Part shown: in pieces, positions 25,248 through 33,204 of the stretch | How the letters are laid out: the number at the start of each line of letters is the position of its first letter | Numbering within the stretch: position 1 is the first letter of the stretch | From: Verrucomicrobiia bacterium | GTDB taxonomy: Bacteria; Verrucomicrobiota; Verrucomicrobiia; Verrucomicrobiales; Akkermansiaceae | Direction: 5' to 3' | Assembly (NCBI GenBank): GCA_947462875.1 | Contig: CANHQJ010000012.1 | Location: forward strand, 1 to 48,117 | DNA: 48,117 nt | The notes under the pieces: model-generated | The model's input: the letters and a program-made list of their open reading frames with translations, nothing else | The model's database searches: none | What the model was told of the DNA's origin: nothing | Program-made: the position numbers and the translations under genes

Positions 25248-25718
25248 ATGAAAACAGTAACCGTTCTCTTGTTGTCCTTGGTGTGTGGCATTTCAGCCTT
25301 CGCGCAGCCGAAGCCCTTGCAGGCATTTCCCGCTGCGAAAGAAGGACAGCAGCGATTCGTGATCGAGGTCCCCAAGGCGGAAGACGAATATGCGCTCAAG
25401 GTCGAGCTGGTGATCGGGAAAACGGTGCCCACCGATGGCGTCAACCGGCATTTTTTCGGAGGCAAGGTGGAAGAAGTCGAGCTGAAAGGCTGGGGCTACA
25501 GCTTCTATGAAATGAAAGAACTGGGTCCGATGGCCGGCACCAGAATGGCCCCGCAACCCGGGGCGAAGATGGTGGACTCCTTTGTGCGCGTCAATCACAC
25601 GCTGCCCTTGCTGCGCTACAACTCCCGCATGCCCATCGTGGTCTACGTGCCCGCAGGAGTGGAAGTGCGCTACCGCATTTGGAAGGCTGCGGAAGAGCGC
25701 AAAGCTGCAGAGGGCTGA
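25248..25718 (+). CDS. eco: Ecotin-family periplasmic serine protease inhibitor
   Basis: A 156-residue exported homologue of E. coli ecotin, a dimeric inhibitor of trypsin-fold proteases. A signal peptide (MKTVTVLLLSLVCGISAFAQ) precedes the conserved ALKVELVIGKT, FGGKVEEVELKGWGYSFYE and LLRYNSRMPIVVYVP with VEVRYRIWKA at the C-terminus. Aligning by GWGY, the reactive-site loop reads GTRMAPQPG where E. coli has STMMACPDG, so P1 is Arg99 instead of Met84. Both E. coli disulfide Cys positions (50 and 87) are replaced, so the loop-bracing disulfide is absent. ATG 25248 is preferred because it starts the signal peptide; the frame runs back to 25152. An Arg at P1 favours trypsin-like targets. It stands between a ThuA gene and an AT-rich membrane protein. 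Confidence 0.92.
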   Translation: MKTVTVLLLSLVCGISAFAQPKPLQAFPAAKEGQQRFVIEVPKAEDEYALKVELVIGKTVPTDGVNRHFFGGKVEEVELKGWGYSFYEMKELGPMAGTRMAPQPGAKMVDSFVRVNHTLPLLRYNSRMPIVVYVPAGVEVRYRIWKAAEERKAAEG

Positions 25719-25813
25719 TCACCGAAAGGTTAGTCATCGAACCTATGGGCGACTGCACTGTGTGCCAGTTACCTTCGTATATTGCTTACAAATCACATGC
25801 TCGAAGGAAGTGA

Positions 25814-26284
25814 TTGGTTGTTCTGATAGACAAACGATTTTACGGAAATTTTACGGAATTTTTCTTGCAGTGGCAGGGAAACTTTGTTTCTCTTCCAAAC
25901 GGAATATTGGCTAATGTGGCTCAAAATATGATTATCTACATCATAATAATAATCGGGGTTATCGCGTTTTGGATTCACGCCGAGAGAAAACTTGGTTTCG
26001 GATTTCGGATCCTAGCTACTATGCTAGTCGTCACGACGATTACCTTGTTTTTGCAATCGGTTCATCGAATCCATAGTTTTTATGATCGGGGATACGTTGC
26101 AGAGGCGTTAAAGACTATGGTTGAAGGTGAACAAGTCCAGAATAAAGAGCTATACTTCAGTATGATCGAACGATATAAATACGGAAAGACTACTGGAGGA
26201 GCTTTCCTGATGAACGAGAGTAGACGTATACAAGATTTGCGCAAAGAAATACCTGCCGAACAAGATTCGATGAGAAGGAAGTGA
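25814..26284 (+). CDS. Hypothetical AT-rich two-helix membrane protein
   Basis: A 156-residue frame from TTG 25814, or 118 residues from ATG 25928. I do not recognise it. Two hydrophobic helices are clear: MIIYIIIIIGVIAFWIH and ILATMLVVTTITLFLQSV. A polar C-terminal half rich in Lys, Arg and Glu follows, ending in EIPAEQDSMRRK. A GGAAG stretch lies just before TTG 25814. The gene is markedly more AT-rich than its neighbours and is followed by an IS110 remnant and repeat copy C, which suggests an acquired segment. It resembles the gene at 16260 in size and layout (two helices, next to a palindromic repeat) but not clearly in sequence. Confidence 0.5.
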   Translation: MVVLIDKRFYGNFTEFFLQWQGNFVSLPNGILANVAQNMIIYIIIIIGVIAFWIHAERKLGFGFRILATMLVVTTITLFLQSVHRIHSFYDRGYVAEALKTMVEGEQVQNKELYFSMIERYKYGKTTGGAFLMNESRRIQDLRKEIPAEQDSMRRK

Positions 26285-26370
26285 CGGGCAGCGCGTGAGC
26301 GCTGTGATTCAATCCGCACTGTCATGAAACCACAAATTCCATCCATCACCATACTCCTCCGCTAAAAGCT

Positions 26371-26474
26371 ATGGCGCACAAGTAGGTCTCGATCTCGGCG
26401 ATCAAAAGCACGACCTGTGTGGTTTGAACCAAGACGGCGAAATCATCGACGTGCTCTCGATCCAATCACGCAGA
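26371..26474 (+). pseudogene. Remnant of an IS110-family transposase (N-terminus only)
   Basis: Reading from 26382, the frame gives VGLDLGDQKHDLCGLNQDG followed by EIIDVLSIQSRRW, the DEDD (RuvC-like) N-terminal motif of IS110/IS116/IS902 transposases with its first catalytic Asp in GLDLGD. ATG 26371 is one base out of frame with it, and after about 30 codons the similarity stops and repeat copy C begins. The rest of the transposase (over 270 residues) is absent, so it is a dead fragment. Confidence 0.6.
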
Positions 26475-26522
26475 TGGTCCATGGTATCTGCCCTTTTTTT
26501 ATACCCTTTCGCAAGATATGAG

Positions 26523-26828
26523 GCGTCCCGTCAGGACGCGTTGAATTTCTTGCGCAAAAACCCACGATTGAAATCGTGGGCTCTCTATGAATCGTCGCGT
26601 TGCGACGGTGAAGATAGAATCGTATTTGCTATTTCGCACCAAAGGTGCAACCACCCGATAGCCCAGCGCATCGCGCTGGGTGGTAGCCGCCCAAAAGATC
26701 CGAGCCCTGAAGGGGCGTGACTCTCGTAACCATCGATAGAGGTATCGCCCCTGCAGGGCTCTTGTGAATGTTGTGTTGTGTCACCCATGGCGTTGCCATG
26801 GGCTGGTGAGTTTCTGCACCGTTGGTGC
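26523..26828. repeat. Palindromic multi-hairpin repeat, copy C (most complete)
   Basis: Three outer hairpins come first: GCGTCC-CGTCA-GGACGC (26523-26539), CCCACGATT-GA-AATCGTGGG (26561-26580) and CGTCGC-GTT-GCGACG (26593-26607). The left arm is GCACC-AAA-GGTGC (26636-26648), a 13-nt linker, then CCCAGCGC-ATC-GCGCTGGG (26662-26680). The centre has GCCCT-GAA-GGGGC (26704-26716), CGATA-GAGG-TATCG (26734-26747) and GCCC-CTGCA-GGGC (26747-26759). The right arm is CCCATGGC-GTT-GCCATGGG (26784-26802), a 13-nt linker, then GCACC-GTT-GGTGC (26816-26828). It matches copy A. The rest of 26475-26979 shows no supported gene. Confidence 0.8.
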
Positions 26829-26979
26829 GCCGGAAGCCGTGCAATTCTTCAGGGCGCGATTGCATGCGAATGATATGTAATAGGAACCCTCACGGCACCC
26901 TTCACTATCACCGCTTGCACCGTTAGGACATTTTTCCACACAACGTGATGCGTGAGCGCCGAGCTCTTGATTTATACGC

Positions 26980-28710
26980 TCACTTCACGGTTACCGATGC
27001 CTTCCCTTGCATTTCGTCCTTCAAACGCAGACGGCCATTGGCAAAATCGGCGGCCACGGCTTTGCCATCGATGTAGGCTTTTTGTCCGGCGGTGGCAGGG
27101 AGATCGATCACGGCCGTGACTCCTTCCGGAAGGGAGACGTGCCAGGTCTTGGAGGCTTTTTCCCACTTCAGCAGCAGCGGGCCGCGGGGTGAGGGGACTT
27201 TGGCGTTGAGTTTCGTGAGGCTGGCGGGCTGGGGCTGGATGAGGACCTTGGACCATCCGGCTTCGATGGGTCGGACGCCGACAAAATAGCGCGGCAGGAT
27301 GTTTGCCGGCGCGGCACCCCAGGCGTGGTTCCAGTCCTGGTTGGGCTTGTATTTGTTGTCCCATGCTTCCCAGGTAATGGTGGTGCCGCTTTTGAGCATG
27401 TGTTTCCAACTGCGGTCCCCATCGGCCAGGATCAGGCGCAGTGCGGTATCACCCGCGCCATTTTCCAACAATCCTTCCATCAGATACTGCGCGGCATAGA
27501 CCGAGCATTTCATGCCGCGCTGACTGAGAAAGGCGATGACCTTGGGCTTGCGATCCGCGGGAACCAGGCCGAAGGCCAGTGGGAAAAGATTGGCGTGCAG
27601 GGAACTGTGTTTCGTGGTTTCGCCATCGGTATAGAGACCGGTGGCGGGGTTGTAGAGTTTCGCTTGGAAGGAGGCGAGAGCTTTGTCGTACTGCGCCTGC
27701 ATGGATTTCGCCTCATCGGCTTTTCCAGCGGCGGTGGCCATCTCGATCATGAGCTGCAGGGCGCGCAGGTGGAAGGCATTGACGACGGTGTTGACGGGAG
27801 TGAACACGTAACCATCGCGCTCATCCTTCGGCCAATCGACGATGTCATCGCGCTTGATCTGTTTGTCATTGCTGACCAGCAAGCCATCTTCGCGCGCGCG
27901 CTCGCCCAGGGTCTTGGATTTGAGGGAATCAAAGCGCTGGTTCATCCATTCCTTGTCGCCCGTGAACATCCAATCGGCATGCACCATGAAGATCAAATGC
28001 GGCGCCCACTCGCTGGGCCAGGTCGGTTGTTTCATCAGGTGATCAAAGGTATCGCGCGCCATTTGCGGATCGGGATCACAGGCGTAGTGGCTCAGCTGAT
28101 TGAGATAGGCATCCGCCTCGTAGGGAATGCGCTCGCGATCCCCATCCACATAGACGCCGGCAAAGGTCGTGGCTTTGATCGAGTAACGGCAGAGTTCCCA
28201 GATCTGATCGAGGGTGGCATCGGAGGAGGAAAAGGTGGCGGCATCGTCCTGCCAAGTCGCGGCAAAAGCGGCATTTCGCTGGATGTTGGCGGCGGTGAAT
28301 TTCCCTTTCCAGCCCTCGATCTCGACCCAGCGGAAGGGCAGCACGACACCCCATTCCTTCGGTGTTAAAATAGCGGCGGGCAGGGTGGTATTGCGCTTAT
28401 CGGCAGCGGGAGCGACACGGGTTTTTTCGCCCTGCGCCGAGGCCTTGGTCTGGGCGTAGCGAATCGTTCCGCCGGGACTGCGGTTGATACGATCGTCCTT
28501 CGATGCCTCGCCGAAATGCACGGTGAGTTCTTGCGCTTCCGCTGCCTGGAGCAGATCGATGTTGCCAAAGGCGACCTTGCCGAAATCGACGAGGATGGTG
28601 CCATCGCCCAGGGTTTTGACGCTCACGGGAGGCTGTGTCACTAGGTGCGTGGGTGCGGCGCTGGCGGCCACGGCAAGGCAATGGAGCAGTAGGAAAATGA
28701 ATCGTTTCAT
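26980..28710 (-). CDS. Secreted GH78-type alpha-L-rhamnosidase (short form)
   Basis: A 576-residue exported glycosidase with signal peptide MKRFIFLLLHCLAVAASA. The (alpha/alpha)6 barrel of Bac_rhamnosid6H type starts near residue 165 (LDQIWELCRYSIKATTF). The likely general acid is Glu193 in YVDGDRERIPYEAD and the likely base is Glu448 in TTITWEAWDNK; DWNHAWGAAP follows. The N-terminal part (FGKVAFGNIDL) is a beta-sandwich, and a C-terminal beta domain is near residues 500-576. Many GH78 enzymes exceed 900 residues and carry extra binding domains, which are absent here. It probably removes terminal rhamnose from pectic or sulfated rhamnose-containing glycans. The next gene in its direction is beyond the repeat region; DUF3820 lies 15 bp upstream on the same strand. 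Confidence 0.85.
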   Translation of the reverse strand: MKRFIFLLLHCLAVAASAAPTHLVTQPPVSVKTLGDGTILVDFGKVAFGNIDLLQAAEAQELTVHFGEASKDDRINRSPGGTIRYAQTKASAQGEKTRVAPAADKRNTTLPAAILTPKEWGVVLPFRWVEIEGWKGKFTAANIQRNAAFAATWQDDAATFSSSDATLDQIWELCRYSIKATTFAGVYVDGDRERIPYEADAYLNQLSHYACDPDPQMARDTFDHLMKQPTWPSEWAPHLIFMVHADWMFTGDKEWMNQRFDSLKSKTLGERAREDGLLVSNDKQIKRDDIVDWPKDERDGYVFTPVNTVVNAFHLRALQLMIEMATAAGKADEAKSMQAQYDKALASFQAKLYNPATGLYTDGETTKHSSLHANLFPLAFGLVPADRKPKVIAFLSQRGMKCSVYAAQYLMEGLLENGAGDTALRLILADGDRSWKHMLKSGTTITWEAWDNKYKPNQDWNHAWGAAPANILPRYFVGVRPIEAGWSKVLIQPQPASLTKLNAKVPSPRGPLLLKWEKASKTWHVSLPEGVTAVIDLPATAGQKAYIDGKAVAADFANGRLRLKDEMQGKASVTVK

Positions 28711-28725
28711 AAGCGAGAGAGTTTT

Positions 28726-29040
28726 TCAGTCAAATTCGAAAGAGGTGGGTCGTTTCGGCCGCAGGGCGGACCGTCCCCCGTGCGCCTGACGTATAGGGTC
28801 GAACAGGGCGTCCATGCCATGCGATTTGATGTCATACACGGCCGAGAGCAGTTCGCCAAGCCGATCTTTCGGGAAGCCGCGCTCCTTGAACCACGCGAGA
28901 TACTCGACAGGCAGGTCGCAGATCCACACGCCGTGCGGCGGGCATTGTTTGGGGCCGAATTTCCCATAAGGCATGCGCATCGCCCCAATGTCCGCCAGCA
29001 AGCGCCGAAAGTCATCGCGGTCAATTTCTGCATGTTCCAT
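28726..29040 (-). CDS. DUF3820 family protein
   Basis: A 104-residue soluble protein of the DUF3820 family (PF12843), sometimes labelled a putative quorum-sensing-regulated virulence factor; its function is unknown. The family blocks MPYGKFGPK, WICDLPVEYLAWFKERGFPKDRLGELL and VYDIKSHGMDALF are visible, the middle one quoted to show LPxxYLxWFxxxGFPxxxLG. There is no signal peptide. It is read away from the AbrB-Doc pair (divergent) and lies 15 bp upstream of the rhamnosidase gene, which it may precede in a transcript. It has no obvious link to glycan breakdown. Confidence 0.85.
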   Translation of the reverse strand: MEHAEIDRDDFRRLLADIGAMRMPYGKFGPKQCPPHGVWICDLPVEYLAWFKERGFPKDRLGELLSAVYDIKSHGMDALFDPIRQAHGGRSALRPKRPTSFEFD

Positions 29041-29087
29041 GGGGAGAGCCTACCTTGGTTTACGGAAAAGGAAATCTCAAAAAGCTT

Positions 29088-29119
29088 TTGACATTAAGCG
29101 GGGTAAAACATGGTATTAC
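29088..29119 (+). promoter_or_regulatory. Promoter and candidate autorepressor site of the AbrB-Doc pair
   Basis: A consensus -35 box TTGACA (29088-29093) is followed after 17 bp by a weak -10 (TGGTAT). Overlapping it is a dyad, GTAAAACATGGTATTAC (29103-29119), with one mismatch in the arms, ending 3 bp before the antitoxin start. This is where an AbrB-type antitoxin would be expected to bind and repress its own operon. Confidence 0.45.
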
Positions 29120-29122
29120 GCC

Positions 29123-29353
29123 ATGATCAAGACCATCACCAAAATCGGCAATTCCCAGGGCATTATTTTCGACAGCGCGCTGCTGCAGTTGGCGCGGCTG
29201 AAGCTGGGCGATGAGGTGAATGTGGAAATTCATGCGGGCGGGAGCATTACGATAACGCCACTGGAACAGGCGGTGATTGAGGCGAATACAGCGGCGGAGT
29301 CTGCTCGTCGGTTGATTCAGAAGAACAATGAACTTTTTCGTAGGTTGTCATGA
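29123..29353 (+). CDS. AbrB/MazE/SpoVT-family antitoxin
   Basis: A 76-residue protein with an N-terminal swapped-hairpin AbrB DNA-binding domain: MIKTITKIGNSQGIIFDSAL, then LARLKLGDEVNVEIHAGGSI and TITPL, the classic xxxKxGNSxGI pattern. The C-terminal helix (EANTAAESARRLIQKNNELF) would be the part that holds the toxin. Met 29123 is the right start, since the frame upstream has no match to the family. It overlaps the toxin start as ATGA. It should both neutralise the Doc-type toxin and repress its own promoter at 29088-29119. Doc is usually paired with Phd; pairing with an AbrB-type antitoxin is known for this toxin family in several phyla. Confidence 0.88.
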   Translation: MIKTITKIGNSQGIIFDSALLQLARLKLGDEVNVEIHAGGSITITPLEQAVIEANTAAESARRLIQKNNELFRRLS

Positions 29354-29745
29354 GCGTCCCGATCAAACATCCTACGGTGGACGCTGTTCTCGCCATTCAT
29401 GTCGAGGTGCTTGCTGCGGATGGAGGTGGTTTAGGGCTGCGATCGCGTGAGCTTCTGGAAGCTGCTGTGGCGGCTCCGCAGGCATGCAAGCTGGGAGTCA
29501 TGATGATGACAGATCCTATCGAGATCGCTGCTGCTTATCTATTTTACCTTTGCTGCAATCATCCGTTTGTGGATGGAAACAAACGCGTGGCCTTGGCTAC
29601 GTGTTTGGTTTTTTTGAGTCAGAACGGTCTTCTCCCGAATGAATCTCTGGAGGCAGACAAATGGGAAAATCTCACACTCGCTGTTGCCGCTGGTGTTTTG
29701 GGGTGCGATGAAGTGACGGTGACCTTGCGCACTTTGCTGAGCTGA
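29350..29745 (+). CDS. doc: Doc/Fic-family toxin (death-on-curing type)
   Basis: A 131-residue Fic-fold toxin. The active-site loop is HPFVDGNKRVAL (His71 to Lys78), the Doc variant of the Fic motif HxFx(D/N)GN(K/G)R. Doc of phage P1 phosphorylates elongation factor Tu. The N-terminal blocks GLGLRSRELLEAAVAAPQ and AAYLFYLCCNHPF are typical of the death-on-curing family. It overlaps the AbrB antitoxin gene by 4 bp (ATGA) and ends 3 bp before the convergent sulfatase gene. The pair lies inside the polysaccharide locus and runs against the direction of its neighbours, so it looks like an insertion. Confidence 0.9.
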   Translation: MSVPIKHPTVDAVLAIHVEVLAADGGGLGLRSRELLEAAVAAPQACKLGVMMMTDPIEIAAAYLFYLCCNHPFVDGNKRVALATCLVFLSQNGLLPNESLEADKWENLTLAVAAGVLGCDEVTVTLRTLLS

Positions 29746-29748
29746 GTG

Positions 29749-31176
29749 TTATTTCGCGGCGGGGAGGATTTTTTTCTCCTTCGGCGCGAGGGCGCGCAGT
29801 TCGCTGAGCTTGGCGGCGTGTTCGGCTTTAGGCGCGAGGTTGGTCCATTCGTAGGGATCGGTGACGATGTCGTAGAGTTCTTCATCGCCGCCTTGGTAGT
29901 GGATGTGGCGCCAGCGCTCGGTGCTGATGGCATAGCTGTCGGGCTGATCGAGCTGGGTCATCGCGCAGTGCGGCCATGCGACGGATGGATCGCGCAGCAA
30001 GGGGATGAGGTTGTGGCCGGTGACGTCTGCTTTTTCGGGCAGACCGCACAAGGCGGTGAGGGTGGGGAACAGCGAGGTGAGGTCCACGGGACGCTCGCAG
30101 ACGGAACCCGCTTGGGTGCCTGCGGGTAAAGCAGCGATTCCCTCGGGCACGCGGATCATCAGCGGCACTCGGGCGCAGGCGCGCCAACCGGTGAATTTCT
30201 GCCAATGCTCTTTCTCACCGAGATGCCAGCCGTGATCGCTCCAGAGCACGACGATGGTGTTATCCCGATGCGGGCTTTTTTCCAACGCATCGAGCACGCG
30301 GCCGAGCATGGCATCGGCGTAATGGATCGATGCGAGATAGGCCTGGATGCCTTGTTTCCACTGGCCTTCTTTTTGGATGTGGGCGAAGTAGCGATTGCGC
30401 CCGAGCTTTTGCCCTGCGGGCGGCACGTCATCGAGATCATCGGGGTTGTAGCCTGGGCCGGGTTGGATGGAATCTAACGGAAATGGCGCAAAGTATTTCT
30501 CCGGCACAAACCAAGGCTCGTGCGGGCGATAGAGGCCGCAGGCGAGAAAGAACGGCTTGCCCTGTTTCTTCTGCAGTTGCTCGCCGACCCATTTCGTCAC
30601 GAGCCAATCGCCGCCGTATTCCTCATCGCTGAACTTGAGGGCGGCCCAGTCGGTTTCCTGATACTGCCACTCGCCACCACGGGGGAGACTGACCGGACGT
30701 TTCGGCGGATCGTAAGTGCGGGGGAAGGGATTGTCCGTTTCCTTTTTCGGGAAATACTCATCCCACGATGGCGGATCGATGATGTAGTGCAGCATCTTGC
30801 CCGAGCCCGAGGAATGGTAGCCGTGACGCGAAAAGTATTTCGGCAACAACTCCGCCTCCGGCAGCACCTCGCGCATTTTTTGCCGATTGGTGTAGAGCCC
30901 CGAGCGATGCGGTGCGATGCCGGAAAAAACCGCGGTGCGCGAGGGATTGCAGGAGGCCGCGGGGCAGTAGGCGTTTTTGAACAAAACAGCGCTGGCGGCG
31001 AGTCGATCGATGTTCGGCGTCTTCGTCAGCGGATGCCCGCCGAGGCACCCGATCCAGTCATTCAGATCGTCGACCGCGATGAAGAGCACGTTGGGCTTTT
31101 TTGTCGGAGCATTGTCCGCGCATAGGGATGCGATCGGCGCAAGCAGAAAAAATGTTAGGAAACAAAGCGACTTCAT
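29749..31176 (-). CDS. Secreted sulfatase, iduronate-2-sulfatase-like
   Basis: A 475-residue exported S1-family sulfatase. A signal peptide (MKSLCFLTFFLLAPIASLCA) precedes VLFIAVDDLNDWIGCLGGHP, the N-terminal signature of the iduronate-2-sulfatase-like subgroup. The maturation motif CNPSRTAVFSG places the formylglycine Cys at residue 76. YHSSGSGKMLH, LYRPHEPWFVP and LWSDHGWHLGEKEHW supply further active-site and substrate residues and match that subgroup, which removes 2-O-sulfate from uronic acids and also acts on other glycans. It converges with the Doc gene and lies 14 bp downstream of the beta-helix glycosidase on the same strand, likely in one transcript. Confidence 0.93.
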   Translation of the reverse strand: MKSLCFLTFFLLAPIASLCADNAPTKKPNVLFIAVDDLNDWIGCLGGHPLTKTPNIDRLAASAVLFKNAYCPAASCNPSRTAVFSGIAPHRSGLYTNRQKMREVLPEAELLPKYFSRHGYHSSGSGKMLHYIIDPPSWDEYFPKKETDNPFPRTYDPPKRPVSLPRGGEWQYQETDWAALKFSDEEYGGDWLVTKWVGEQLQKKQGKPFFLACGLYRPHEPWFVPEKYFAPFPLDSIQPGPGYNPDDLDDVPPAGQKLGRNRYFAHIQKEGQWKQGIQAYLASIHYADAMLGRVLDALEKSPHRDNTIVVLWSDHGWHLGEKEHWQKFTGWRACARVPLMIRVPEGIAALPAGTQAGSVCERPVDLTSLFPTLTALCGLPEKADVTGHNLIPLLRDPSVAWPHCAMTQLDQPDSYAISTERWRHIHYQGGDEELYDIVTDPYEWTNLAPKAEHAAKLSELRALAPKEKKILPAAK

Positions 31177-31190
31177 GGCTGAGGTGAATG

Positions 31191-32771
31191 TTAGCGATCC
31201 AACCTGTCACTCTCGGGGAACGATAGCAAGTCAACGAACTCATTTGTTTTGAAAAAATCGGCTTGGCTGATTCTTTTGCCGCCGAGAGTGAGATTGTCGA
31301 ACGCGATGTTGCGAATGCGCGCGTTGGCTTGCCCCCACAGCAATTGTGGTTCGCCGAGAACGCTGGGCGCGGCAATGGAAATGTTTTGAAAAAGGATGCC
31401 TGACAAGTTACCCGCCTCCCGCTTTTCTGCCCGTTTGGAGTAGGGTTCTGGCATGCTCATGCAGAGGAAAAATTGCTGCAACGTGGGTCGTGGGTCCTCG
31501 ATGTTGATGTTGCGGAAGATCACTCCGTTTCCTGCTGCTCCGCCTCCTTCGCCACGCATGTTAAACACCCGCCCGCCGCTCCAGTGATGCCATTTCGCCC
31601 TCGCATAAATGACATCGCAGTCTTCCACGAGCAACTTCCGATCACTGAGATGCGGCAGGGCACTCAACACGAACGAGGAGCCATTCGCATCATTCCATAA
31701 CACGCAACGACGGATCCCCAGACCATTCACGTAGAGCGAATCATCCTGAGTGCGCAGAAAACAATCCTCGATCCGGGTGTTTCCAAAGGGATTGATGCCA
31801 TCGCCATTGACGCGCCACGTGAAAATCTTCGTCCAGCGGACTTCGTTCGGATGACCTTCTTTGTAGGGACTCACCAACATCAGCGAGTGCGTTGCGGAAT
31901 CGGCGATGGTGATTCCTTCCACTCGGGTGTCGGTGGTGCCGATCACTTCGATGGGCCGATACAAGCCGTGGTCTTTTTCTGAGATGGGTGGTGTCAAGTA
32001 TTTCGGATGTTTCAACCGCGCGCCCGACAAAGTGCCATGACCAAAAATGCGAATGTGATGACCATCCGCCCATTTTCTGTTAGAGAGAGTGCCATACACC
32101 ATCGCATCACCGGGGATGTAGTAATTCCGTTGCGCGAGCAGGGGAAAAGCCAAGCCCACATCGTGAACGCCTGGCAGAAAATAGAGTGTGTGCCATGAGC
32201 CATCGGATGGTGGAGTCTCGCCGGGTTTCACGGTCAACACACCCGGATCACCGGGCTTGGGTTTGTTTGCCAACGGCGGATTGGCAAAGAGTGAAATCGT
32301 GTGCAGCGGCGGCCCTTGGAACCCCTTGCCCGTATCCTGCGAATCCATCTGGCCATCGATATCGACGGCGACAAGACAGGCTTGATCGAGTCTGACAATC
32401 GCCTTGCCGCCCTCAATCGTGCAGGCTGATGCCTTGCGCCGTGGATGCACCGCAGCCGTGCGAATCGGTTCGCCATTCACGCGGGCGATTTCAATTTCCA
32501 CGCCGCCCGTGGTCTCGAAATTCACATACGTATGCGTCCAGCCCGCCAGGTGATCGAAATAACCATCCGTGTTTTTCTCGATCATTTTGCAGCTTGTCTG
32601 AAAAGCGAAGGCACTGCGCCACTCACTGCCCGCAGTCATGGCCCGCACCCGCACCTTGTAATGCTCCGAGGCATCCAGTCCAGGCACGGGTGGATACACA
32701 AACACTCCTTCCGCACGGCAGAGCATAGGCGTGAGCAACAGAGTGATGAGGAGCTTGGCGATGCGTTTCAT
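31191..32771 (-). CDS. Secreted right-handed beta-helix glycosidase (GH28/GH49-like)
   Basis: A 526-residue exported protein with signal peptide MKRIAKLLITLLLTPMLCRA; Met 32771 is chosen over 32795 because it starts that peptide. The N-terminal 200 residues form a beta-sandwich (HDVGLAFPLLAQRNYYIPGD resembles the N-domain linker of dextranases). The rest is a parallel beta-helix with IRIFGHGTLSGARL, RVNGDGINPFGNTRIEDCFL and RTQDDSLYVNG; the paired Asp residues in NGDG and QDD match the catalytic Asp set of GH28 polygalacturonases and GH49 dextranases. It probably hydrolyses a galacturonide or alpha-glucan backbone. The family assignment between GH28 and GH49 is unsettled. It sits 14 bp upstream of the iduronate-type sulfatase. 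Confidence 0.75.
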   Translation of the reverse strand: MKRIAKLLITLLLTPMLCRAEGVFVYPPVPGLDASEHYKVRVRAMTAGSEWRSAFAFQTSCKMIEKNTDGYFDHLAGWTHTYVNFETTGGVEIEIARVNGEPIRTAAVHPRRKASACTIEGGKAIVRLDQACLVAVDIDGQMDSQDTGKGFQGPPLHTISLFANPPLANKPKPGDPGVLTVKPGETPPSDGSWHTLYFLPGVHDVGLAFPLLAQRNYYIPGDAMVYGTLSNRKWADGHHIRIFGHGTLSGARLKHPKYLTPPISEKDHGLYRPIEVIGTTDTRVEGITIADSATHSLMLVSPYKEGHPNEVRWTKIFTWRVNGDGINPFGNTRIEDCFLRTQDDSLYVNGLGIRRCVLWNDANGSSFVLSALPHLSDRKLLVEDCDVIYARAKWHHWSGGRVFNMRGEGGGAAGNGVIFRNINIEDPRPTLQQFFLCMSMPEPYSKRAEKREAGNLSGILFQNISIAAPSVLGEPQLLWGQANARIRNIAFDNLTLGGKRISQADFFKTNEFVDLLSFPESDRLDR

Positions 32772-32811
32772 TTTTTTTAGAGTTAAAGTTCGCACCTAGG
32801 CATGTGATGCA

Positions 32812-33204
32812 TCAGTAAGGCAAGACCATTAAACCCGGCACGCGGCTAAACTCGTCTACATTAAGTGTCACCACGCCCATGTCATGCACCAGCGCAGTAG
32901 CGGCAATCCACATGTCGTTAGTGCCGATGAGTTGACCTTTGGCAGAGAGTGCCCGATAAATCTCTCCATACTGCCAAGATACATCGCTGGACCACGGGAG
33001 AACCGGATAGGGCGCACACAGGCGCTCCCAGTCTTTTTTCGGACTCGCGGATTGGCCGCAAGCCAGCTCACCCGCCACGGTGAAGGTGATGTAATAACTC
33101 TCTTTCGCACGTCCGGCAAAGAAACGGTCAATTGTGGTCGTGATCCCGCGCTTGGCCTCACGCTCGGCCGTTATGATGAAGTTGGTGTCGAGGATCAGGC
33201 CCAT
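32812..33204 (-). CDS. vapC: VapC-type PIN-domain toxin
   Basis: A 130-residue PIN-domain ribonuclease. The four acidic metal-binding residues are visible: Asp6 (LILDTNFII), Glu46 (VAGELACG), Asp97 (GTNDMWIAATAL) and Asp117 (LNVDEFSRV). VapC toxins cut initiator tRNA or 23S rRNA. Length is normal. It overlaps the antitoxin gene by 10 bp and is read with it on the minus strand. The pair lies between the beta-helix glycosidase and the first DUF6288 gene, so it interrupts the glycan locus. Confidence 0.93.
   Translation of the reverse strand: MGLILDTNFIITAEREAKRGITTTIDRFFAGRAKESYYITFTVAGELACGQSASPKKDWERLCAPYPVLPWSSDVSWQYGEIYRALSAKGQLIGTNDMWIAATALVHDMGVVTLNVDEFSRVPGLMVLPY

Noticed and set aside
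15917-26828. CRISPR array
   Set aside because: The repeated hairpins look CRISPR-like at first sight, but they have no regular unit-spacer spacing, the three copies lie kilobases apart and no cas genes are present.
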